From Collinsella aerofaciens (lineage in GTDB: Bacteria > Actinomycetota > Coriobacteriia > Coriobacteriales > Coriobacteriaceae): DNA of 20,114 nt. Shown in pieces: positions 14,390 through 20,114 of this stretch. The translations under genes were made by a program, and so were the position numbers. How positions within the stretch are numbered: the stretch's first letter is position 1; every line of letters begins with the position of its first letter. The DNA lies in contig JAPJOH010000035.1 of the NCBI GenBank assembly GCA_030826265.1, forward strand, positions 1 to 20,114. The letters run 5' to 3'. The notes under the pieces were generated by a model. The model did not search any database, was not told the origin of the DNA, and saw nothing but the letters and a program-made list of their open reading frames with translations.

Positions 14390-16249
14390 TCACTGGGCAA
14401 ACTGACTGCGGTAGAGCTCGGCATAGAAGCCATCTGCCGCCAGCAGCTCGTCGTGCGTGCCACGCTCGATAATCTGGCCGTCGCGCATGACCAGAATGCA
14501 GTCGGCGTTGCGGATCGTCGACAGGCGGTGCGCCACCACAAAGCTTGTGCGACCGGCCATGAGTTCGTCGAATGCCGCCTGCACCTGCAGCTCGGTGCGC
14601 GTGTCGATACTCGACGTTGCCTCGTCCAGCAGCAAGATAGCCGGGTCGGTGAGCATGACGCGCGCAATGCACAGCAGTTGCTTTTGGCCCTGGCTAAACG
14701 TGCCGCCGTCCTCGCCGATGACCGTATCGTAGCCGCCTGGCAGCTGCACGATAAACTTGTGCGCGTGCGCGTGCTTGGCAGCTTCGATAACCTGCTCGCG
14801 CGTAGCGTCGGGACAGCCGTAGGCGATGTTTTCGGCCACGGTGCCCTCGAACAACCAGGTATCTTGCAGCACCATGCCAAAGGCGCGGCGCAGGCTTGCG
14901 CGCGTGTAGCCACGCGAAGACCGGCCATCGACTGCGATGCGACCGGCATCGATATCGTAGAATCGCAGCAGCAAATTGATGAGCGTCGTCTTGCCGCAGC
15001 CCGTAGGGCCAACGAGGGCAAAGCGCATGCCGGGCTTGGCCTCGATGCAGATATCCTGCAGCAGCTTGCGGTCGGGCACGTAGCTAAAGTCCACATGCTC
15101 AAAGGTCACCTCACCCTGCGGGGCGGCAAGTTCCACGGCATCCGCCGCATCGGGCTCCTGCTCGCGCGCATCGAGCAGCGCAAACATGCGGCGCGCCGAG
15201 GCATACGCCGTCTGGATCTGCGTAATGACGTTGGTGACCTCGTTGAACGGCTTGGTGTACTGGTTGGCATAGGACAGGAAGATCTGCACGCCGCCCACCG
15301 TAAGCGCCGCGGGCACGCCCGTGATCACGCCCACGCAGCCGATCACAGCGACCACGGCATAGATGATGTTATTGATAAAACGCGTACCGGGGTTGGAGAG
15401 CGAACCCATAAACTGCGCGCACTCGCCCGCGGCGTAGAGCTCGGCATTGAGGGCATCGAAGCGCTGCTGAGCGTTGGGGCCATAGGCAAAGGCGTCGACA
15501 AGCTTTTGCTCGCCCACATACTCCTCGATATGACCACCGAGCTGCCCTTGAATGCGCTGCTGAACCGTAAAGCTCTTGTTGGAGAGCTTGGCAATAGCAC
15601 CGGCAGCAAAGATGGAAAGCGGCGTGACGAGCACCACCACGAGCGTCATGGTCAGGTTAATGGAGAGCATAAACGCGAGCGTGCCAACGATGGTAATAAC
15701 ACCGGTGAAGAGCTGCGTAAAGCCCTGCAGCAGACCGTCGCCCACCTGGTCGACGTCGTTGATCACGCGGCTCATAAGGTCGCCGTGGGCATGGCTGTCG
15801 ATAAAGCTGAGCGGCATGCGGCTGAGCTTATCGCTCGCCTCCACGCGCATGTCGCGCACCGTTTCGTAGGACAGGCGGTTGACGCAATAGCCCTGCAGCC
15901 ACTGGAAGGCCGCAGCACCTACGACGACAATCGCGAGCTTGGTAACGAGCGGCAGCAGCGCATCGAAGTCCACCTGCCCGGCGGCGACGATAAGGTCGAT
16001 GCCCTCGCCAATGAGAATGGGCGTGTAGAGCTGCAGAATCACCGAGACGGCGGCACTCAAAAACGATGCCGCAAACGAGACGCGGTGCGGATGGACATAG
16101 CCCAGCAGGCGGCGGGTCACCGCACCCACGGGATAGCGCTCGGGATCGCCGGGCTGGCGCGGACCGTCTCCCAGGTCGTTGAGGCTATCGTTGCCGGACA
16201 CGTTGGCCGTCATCGTGGCGACCGAACCGGAGGAAGTGTACGGATTCAT
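14390..16249 (-). CDS. ABC exporter half-transporter with variant signature motif (second subunit)
   Basis: A 619-residue half-transporter: six membrane helices (about 55-335) and an ATPase domain (about 378-615). Walker A GPTGCGKT (414-421), Q-loop Gln462, Walker B ILLLDE with catalytic Glu543, D-loop SSID and switch His574 are intact. The signature is FSQGQ (518-522) instead of LSGGQ. It starts directly on the stop codon of the partner gene (TAAATG), with AAGGAGG 8 nt upstream, so the two are translated together. Together they match heterodimeric type IV (BmrCD, TM287/288-like) exporters, which move drugs, lipids or peptides out of the cell. Here the complete ATPase residues sit in this subunit and the consensus signature in the other, so one of the two ATP sites is fully functional. 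Confidence 0.93.
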   Translation of the reverse strand: MNPYTSSGSVATMTANVSGNDSLNDLGDGPRQPGDPERYPVGAVTRRLLGYVHPHRVSFAASFLSAAVSVILQLYTPILIGEGIDLIVAAGQVDFDALLPLVTKLAIVVVGAAAFQWLQGYCVNRLSYETVRDMRVEASDKLSRMPLSFIDSHAHGDLMSRVINDVDQVGDGLLQGFTQLFTGVITIVGTLAFMLSINLTMTLVVVLVTPLSIFAAGAIAKLSNKSFTVQQRIQGQLGGHIEEYVGEQKLVDAFAYGPNAQQRFDALNAELYAAGECAQFMGSLSNPGTRFINNIIYAVVAVIGCVGVITGVPAALTVGGVQIFLSYANQYTKPFNEVTNVITQIQTAYASARRMFALLDAREQEPDAADAVELAAPQGEVTFEHVDFSYVPDRKLLQDICIEAKPGMRFALVGPTGCGKTTLINLLLRFYDIDAGRIAVDGRSSRGYTRASLRRAFGMVLQDTWLFEGTVAENIAYGCPDATREQVIEAAKHAHAHKFIVQLPGGYDTVIGEDGGTFSQGQKQLLCIARVMLTDPAILLLDEATSSIDTRTELQVQAAFDELMAGRTSFVVAHRLSTIRNADCILVMRDGQIIERGTHDELLAADGFYAELYRSQFAQ

Positions 16250-18103
16250 TTAGCAGCCCTCCTTTGCGCAGACGGATGTGGGGACGGTCGGGGCGCCTGG
16301 GGCGGGCGCGGGCGCCGTACTCCCCTGCTGACCCTCGAGCTCCTCGCGGCGAAGCTGCGACTGGCAAATCTCGCGGTAGAGCTGGCAGGTCGTGTAGAGC
16401 TCATCGTGCGCGCCCAGGCCCGCGACCGAACCGTGGTCAAGTACGCAGATCATATCGGCGTCGCGCACGGTCGAAACGCGCTGGCTTACGATCACCGTAG
16501 TCAGCGGCAGCCCGCCCTCGGCGGCACCGCGCACACTGCGCTCGCGGATGGCATGGCGAAGCGCCGCGTCGGTCTTAAAGTCGAGCGCCGAGGCAGAATC
16601 GTCCATGATCAATATCTGAGGCGAGCCCACCAGGGCGCGCGCGATGGTCAGGCGCTGGCGTTGGCCACCGCTGAAGTTCTTACCGCCCGCCTCGACCGGG
16701 GCATCGAGCCCCTGCGGCTTGTTGCGCACGAACTCGCTCGCCTGCGCCATGTCGAGCGCCACCCAGAGCTCCTCGTCGGTCGCAGCCTCGTCGCGCCAGG
16801 TCAGGTTGCTGCGGATGGTGCCGCTCACCAGCGACGCGCGCTGTGGAACGGTCGCGACCACACGGCGCAGCTGGTCGAGCGGCCAGGTGCGCACGTCGGC
16901 ACCCATCACGCTCACGCTGCCGGTGCTCGCATCGTACAGGCGCGGGATAAGCGAGACGAGTGTGGACTTGCCGCTACCCGTGCCACCGATAATGCCGAGC
17001 GTTTTGCCCATCGGCAATTCCAGGGTCACATCGCTCACGGCATTTGCCGCGCCCGCGCCAAACGAAAAGCTCGCATGGCTCAAGCTCAGCGCGGGGACTG
17101 GAGCGACATTGCCCGGCTCGGGCAGTGCGACCGGTTCGTTGTTCTCGTCGGTGATGCTCGGCTCGCAATTGAGCACCTCATTGATGCGCGACGCGCTGGC
17201 GCTCGCCTTGGTAAAGACCACGACCAGGTTGGCGACGTACACGATGGAGGTGAGCGTCTGCGTCATGTAGTTCACAAACGCCATGACCTGGCCCTGCGTA
17301 AGCTCGCCCACGTTGACCTGGATGCCGCCCACCCATAGGATGGCGCACACGCCCAGGTTCATCACCAAGAATGTGACGGGGTTAAGGACCGACGAGAGCT
17401 TACCCACCGCAATGGCGGTATGGGCCTGGTCATCGGCGGCTTGGGCAAAGCGCTCGCGCTCGTGATCTTCGCGTACAAAGGCGCGAATCACACGGGCGCC
17501 CGAAAGCCCCTCGCGGCAAATGAGCGCGATGCGGTCGAGCTTTGCCTGCAGCTGCTTGTAGTACGGGATGCAGCGCGCCATGACAAACCAGAACACCAAG
17601 CCGATGGCGGGCGTGCAAATCAAAAAGATCACGCCGAGCTTAAGGTCGATGGCAAGGGCCGCGACCATGGAGCCCACCGCCAGGAAAGGCCAGCGGATGA
17701 GCATACGCACGCCCAGCGCCACGGCGAGCTGCACCTGGTTGACGTCGTTGGTAATGCGCGTGATGAGCGACGGCGTGCCAAAGCGATCGAGCTCAGCATA
17801 GCTCAGCTTGTTGATGTGCTGGTAGAGTGCGCCGCGAATGTCAGTGCCCATGCCCTGCGAGGTGAGCGCCGCCATCTTTTGGCAGACGAGCGTAAACGAG
17901 ATGCCAATCACGGCCATGGCGGCGAGCACCATGCCGTAGTGGATAACGGCGTTCACGTCGTGCGCCCCAATGCCCTTGTCGATCATCTGGGCAATCACCA
18001 GCGGCGTAAGAAGGTCAAAGATTACTTCGATCAACTTGCACGCAGGGCCAATCACCATATATCGGCGAAACTTACCACCAAAACGCCTGAGCAGCTCAAT
18101 CAT
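16250..18103 (-). CDS. ABC exporter half-transporter with degenerate ATPase residues (first subunit)
   Basis: A 617-residue half-transporter, six helices (about 15-300) then an ATPase domain (about 335-600). Walker A GGTGSGKS (373-380), Q-loop Gln421 and a canonical signature FSGGQ (477-481) are present. The catalytic Walker B glutamate is Asp (LIMDD, Asp502), and the switch histidine is Gln541 in VSQRVST. This is the pattern of the degenerate-site subunit in heterodimeric exporters: its ATP pocket, facing the partner's FSQGQ, binds but hydrolyses poorly. The ATG at 18101-18103 has AGGGAG 9 nt upstream; an in-frame TTG 33 nt earlier lacks one. First gene of the operon, divergent from the surface protein gene. 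The last 30 residues are a low-complexity proline/alanine tail ending in KEGC. Confidence 0.93.
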   Translation of the reverse strand: MIELLRRFGGKFRRYMVIGPACKLIEVIFDLLTPLVIAQMIDKGIGAHDVNAVIHYGMVLAAMAVIGISFTLVCQKMAALTSQGMGTDIRGALYQHINKLSYAELDRFGTPSLITRITNDVNQVQLAVALGVRMLIRWPFLAVGSMVAALAIDLKLGVIFLICTPAIGLVFWFVMARCIPYYKQLQAKLDRIALICREGLSGARVIRAFVREDHERERFAQAADDQAHTAIAVGKLSSVLNPVTFLVMNLGVCAILWVGGIQVNVGELTQGQVMAFVNYMTQTLTSIVYVANLVVVFTKASASASRINEVLNCEPSITDENNEPVALPEPGNVAPVPALSLSHASFSFGAGAANAVSDVTLELPMGKTLGIIGGTGSGKSTLVSLIPRLYDASTGSVSVMGADVRTWPLDQLRRVVATVPQRASLVSGTIRSNLTWRDEAATDEELWVALDMAQASEFVRNKPQGLDAPVEAGGKNFSGGQRQRLTIARALVGSPQILIMDDSASALDFKTDAALRHAIRERSVRGAAEGGLPLTTVIVSQRVSTVRDADMICVLDHGSVAGLGAHDELYTTCQLYREICQSQLRREELEGQQGSTAPAPAPGAPTVPTSVCAKEGC

Positions 18104-18147
18104 AAAAAGGCGCTCCCTATCATCATTCACACTCAATTCGAATCATG

Positions 18148-18177
18148 ATAGTACGGTGAGCCCAAAAGACGAGTAAA
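18148..18177 (-). promoter_or_regulatory. candidate promoter of the ABC exporter operon
   Basis: On the minus strand TTTACT (18172-18177) and TACTAT (18148-18153) are separated by 18 bp. The -10 lies 44 nt before the first exporter start codon. Confidence 0.45.
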
Positions 18178-18262
18178 CAACTCGCCATTTCTAATGGGAT
18201 TCGGTTTCCAAAGAAGCGGAGAGGCACGCGCACACCCAGCCAGTGTCGGGTCGACCGCCTGA

Positions 18263-18268
18263 TATACT
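18263..18268 (+). promoter_or_regulatory. candidate -10 element TATACT of the surface protein gene
   Basis: TATACT lies 50 nt before the start codon. No clear -35 box is seen, so this is a weak call. Confidence 0.35.
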
Positions 18269-18318
18269 TACATTAGTGCTACCAAGTTAGTCGCCGACCC
18301 TTGAAATGAGGTGCCGAG

Positions 18319-19386
18319 ATGAACGACATTCTCGCAAGAAGAGCAAGACGAGCAACTGTGGGCATCGCCCTTTCCGCGGCACTTGTCGCGGGAATCGCCC
18401 CCGTAGCGGCGATCGCGGCAGAAACCAGTTCCCCCACCGATGCGGCCGTTTCGCAGACGAGCGCCACCAACGGCAATTCGGGCGCCCCGCAGACAGAAGA
18501 CGCGGCCGCCGCAAAAGAAAAAGCGTATGCAGCCATGCAGGAAGCGCTCAAAAACCTCGAGGCCGCAAAAAACGCCGCAAGTCCCGAGAAAATTGCGAGA
18601 TTCAATGATGACATTACCCGTTTTCAAGAGTACCGCGAAAAGATGGCGGCGCAAGCCGCCGAAGGGAGGGAACTCCTTCCCACCATGCAAGCGGACGTCG
18701 ATGCTGCCCAAGCCAAATACGACGGGGCCATCAACCGGGTAAGCGAGCTCCAGGCAGAATTAGAGAAGAAACATGAGATGCTTAAGACACTCGAAGCACT
18801 CGGCTACGAGGAGTTTGTCGAAACTACTAAACAGCAAATAAAGCAGTTGCACAGTGAGATCATATCGGCAAAAACGCACGTAAACTATTGCGAAACGGAG
18901 CTCCGCGAGTTCCAGTACCGCCTCAGAAGAGAGGAAAGACGAGTTAATGACTGTGAACGTGCTGTAGAGAAATATAAAGCCGATATCGACCGGTTCACAG
19001 CCTGGCGAGATGCGCTCCTCGACAATTTGAAAAAAGCGCAAACGGCCTATGACGACGCCTGCAAGGCATACGAAGAGGCGAAAGCCGCGGCAGACAAGGC
19101 CACCTCGCCCGAGATAACGAAACCGACCGAGACGACGCCCCCCTCCGGCTCAACGCAACCCGCCGAGGCGACACCGCCCGTTGCCTCACCTGCAACCGGC
19201 AAAGACGCCCTACCAAGCTCCACCAAGCAGGCGAACTCGAGCAGCGGCAAGCAAGCAAATACGACCGCCGGCAAGCTCGCGAACACGGGCGACACAGCAC
19301 CGAGCGCAATAGCACTCGCAGGAATCGCCGCCATGGGACTCGGAATAACCGCCACAGCCACACGCCGCATCAAGAACTCAAAATAG
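18319..19386 (+). CDS. secreted coiled-coil surface protein with LAxTG sortase signal
   Basis: A 355-residue protein. A basic start and hydrophobic stretch (about 11-34) with AIAAE form a signal peptide. Residues 60-262 are almost wholly helical, charged and alanine-rich, a long coiled coil; it contains Cys191, Cys212 and Cys248. A threonine/proline-rich wall-spanning part follows (265-318), then LANTG (320-324), a hydrophobic helix and the basic tail RRIKNSK. This is the order of a sortase-anchored protein; LAxTG is the signal of class E/D-type actinobacterial sortases rather than LPxTG. No sortase gene is in the window. GAGG lies 7 nt before the ATG. The coiled-coil DNA is more AT-rich and uses rarer codons than neighbouring genes, which may reflect faster change or transfer. 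Adhesin or structural role unknown. Confidence 0.85.
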   Translation: MNDILARRARRATVGIALSAALVAGIAPVAAIAAETSSPTDAAVSQTSATNGNSGAPQTEDAAAAKEKAYAAMQEALKNLEAAKNAASPEKIARFNDDITRFQEYREKMAAQAAEGRELLPTMQADVDAAQAKYDGAINRVSELQAELEKKHEMLKTLEALGYEEFVETTKQQIKQLHSEIISAKTHVNYCETELREFQYRLRREERRVNDCERAVEKYKADIDRFTAWRDALLDNLKKAQTAYDDACKAYEEAKAAADKATSPEITKPTETTPPSGSTQPAEATPPVASPATGKDALPSSTKQANSSSGKQANTTAGKLANTGDTAPSAIALAGIAAMGLGITATATRRIKNSK

Positions 19387-19431
19387 CTGCCAGCGGTTAT
19401 TGTCTTCGCCAATCCACAAGCCAAGAGACAA

Positions 19432-19472
19432 AAAGAGGTCCGTTTCCCCAACCCAGGGAAACGGACCTCTTT
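19432..19472. terminator. bidirectional terminator after the surface protein gene
   Basis: A perfect 17-bp stem (19432-19448 with 19456-19472, AAAGAGGTCCGTTTCCC and its complement) has a 7-nt loop. The plus strand reads TTTACTT after it and the minus strand TTTTTGTC, so it can act in both directions. It is 46 bp past the surface protein stop codon. Confidence 0.8.
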
Positions 19473-19612
19473 ACTTGAAAAAACAAATGGTAATGCCGCC
19501 GTCTCTTGAACCACGCAGCCATCAATGCCCAGACAACACCAGCAAGCCGCATTCCGCAAGGGATAGATTAAATTAGATAAACGCGCCTTTACGGGTGATT
19601 TTTGGACGACGG

Positions 19613-19707
19613 GGCCCGGCCGGCGGCGAGGTGTTTGGTAGTCGAGCGATCCCGCAGGCGAAGCCGAGGACCAGCGAGACACCAAATACCTCGCCGCCGG
19701 CCGGGCC
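19613..19707. repeat. stem-loop element B: 27-bp inverted repeat beside the SRP RNA gene
   Basis: Arms 19613-19639 and 19681-19707 pair over 27 bp with a single G-T wobble, around a 41-nt loop. The loop contains GGC-GAA-GCC and GCGA motifs in the same order as the loop of element A at 310-382. It starts 18 nt beyond the 3' end of the SRP RNA. Outside the arms, ACGGGTGATTTTTGG (19591-19605) is an inverted near copy (13 of 15) of the SRP RNA tail at 19719-19733. Confidence 0.8.
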
Positions 19708-19724
19708 ATGTCGCGGCACCAAAA

Positions 19725-19844
19725 AGCGCCCGTGCGCTCGATGGATTCGGATGCCCGACAGAGGCTCCTTATGGCTGCTTCCTTCCGGACCTGACCAGAT
19801 TCGGAACATGTCGTCATCCGAACCCATCGAACGCGCTAGGCGCT
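19725..19844 (-). ncRNA. ffs: small signal recognition particle RNA (4.5S type)
   Basis: The minus strand carries the conserved domain IV hairpin, GGTCAGGTCCGGAAGGAAGC and following bases (19773-19796), the binding site for Ffh. Its arms close into one long rod: GCGTTCGATGGGTTCGGATG pairs with CATCCGAATCCATCGAGCGC, and outer AGCGCC pairs with GGCGCT at the two ends. The closing GGCGCT runs into TTTT and serves as the terminator. At 120 nt it is close to the 114-nt E. coli RNA; no Alu domain is present. The 5' end fits the promoter 7 nt upstream. It works with Ffh and FtsY to deliver membrane proteins. Confidence 0.95.
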
Positions 19845-19850
19845 CGGTAT

Positions 19851-19879
19851 ATCTTACCTGCTCCCGCCCGCCAGAGCAA
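19851..19879 (-). promoter_or_regulatory. promoter of the SRP RNA gene
   Basis: On the minus strand TTGCTC (19874-19879) and TAAGAT (19851-19856) are spaced exactly 17 bp, and the predicted start at about 19844 is the first base of the RNA's closing stem. Confidence 0.7.
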
Positions 19880-19888
19880 GGTAGCTAA

Positions 19889-19970
19889 TTTGGGACGGGG
19901 CTTTTTTGACTACTTTTGCAGCCCGATTGTCAGAGCAGCCAATGAGTAGTCAAAATAGTCCCATCCCAAA
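19889..19970. repeat. 26-bp imperfect inverted repeat upstream of the SRP RNA promoter
   Basis: Arms 19889-19914 and 19945-19970 match at 23 of 26 positions, plus one G-T wobble, around a 30-nt loop. The arm contains TGGGACGGGGCTTT, similar to the arm at 13479. No T-run follows. It ends 9 bp before the SRP RNA -35 box. Confidence 0.75.
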
Positions 19971-20114
19971 ATGACCGGCTTGGTGCCGCACCACAGAAAG
20001 GGCCCATCTACTACGTTTAGGCCACAGGGGTCAACCATAGCCGGCTTTTTCGAAAATCGGCAAGCTTTCTACCTGCACTGATAATTGTTCTCGGGGGAAG
20101 CGGGCACTGCGGGG
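19971..20114. other. window end, no feature recognised
   Basis: No open frame, tRNA or strong hairpin is recognised in the last 144 bases. A short GCCG/CGGC stem encloses TTTTTCGAAAA near 20041-20062. The final bases are G-rich and may begin a feature beyond the window. Confidence 0.4.

Noticed and set aside
14453..17338. A 961-codon open frame on the plus strand opposite the ABC exporter genes
   Set aside because: It lies entirely antisense to two genes with all ABC motifs; long antisense frames are common in GC-rich DNA and its protein is rich in His, Arg and Ala with no domain.
19047..19817. A 256-codon minus-strand open frame
   Set aside because: It spans part of the SRP RNA, element B, the terminator and the surface protein gene in antisense; not a gene.

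Overview
The window looks like chromosomal DNA of a high-GC Gram-positive gut actinobacterium of the class Coriobacteriia, most likely Collinsella or a close relative. This is inferred from base composition, a fused RlmKL, a lipoteichoic-acid-synthase-type enzyme, a sortase-type surface protein and protein style; no marker gene here fixes the genus. I see no prophage, transposase, CRISPR array or tRNA.

Layout. Positions 1-412 hold no gene, but contain a terminator, a stem-loop element and a partial duplication of the neighbouring gene's 3' end. A transaldolase/fructose-6-phosphate aldolase-type gene (413-1117, -) and a Cof-type HAD phosphatase (1311-2138, -) follow. A large fused 23S rRNA methyltransferase RlmKL (2214-4772, +) diverges from them. 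Its RlmL half has lost the catalytic motif IV. Next comes a minus-strand potassium cluster: Kup transporter (7578-9605), a small one-helix membrane protein (7322-7516), a short KdpD-like kinase (5585-7210) and KdpE (4867-5580). No KdpFABC pump is present, so the two-component system may serve Kup. A nitroreductase (9765-10634, -) lies upstream and diverges from an LTA-synthase-like membrane enzyme (10848-13148, +).

The 560 bp after the LTA-synthase-like gene have no convincing gene and are packed with inverted repeats and terminators. They include a perfect 30-bp inverted repeat and two hairpins that compete for shared bases. A small flavodoxin (13711-14262, -) and a two-gene heterodimeric ABC exporter (16250-18103 then 14390-16249, -, joined as TAAATG) follow. 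A coiled-coil, LAxTG-anchored surface protein (18319-19386, +) diverges from the exporter. The window ends with a small SRP RNA gene (19725-19844, -) with its own promoter, flanked by two further long inverted repeats.

The most unusual signal is between the genes. At least eight long hairpins sit at gene ends or in intergenic gaps. Two of them (310-382 and 19613-19707) have unrelated stems but similar loops of about 40 nt. Several others share a GGGAC core. These look like families of structured intergenic repeats whose role I cannot determine from sequence alone.
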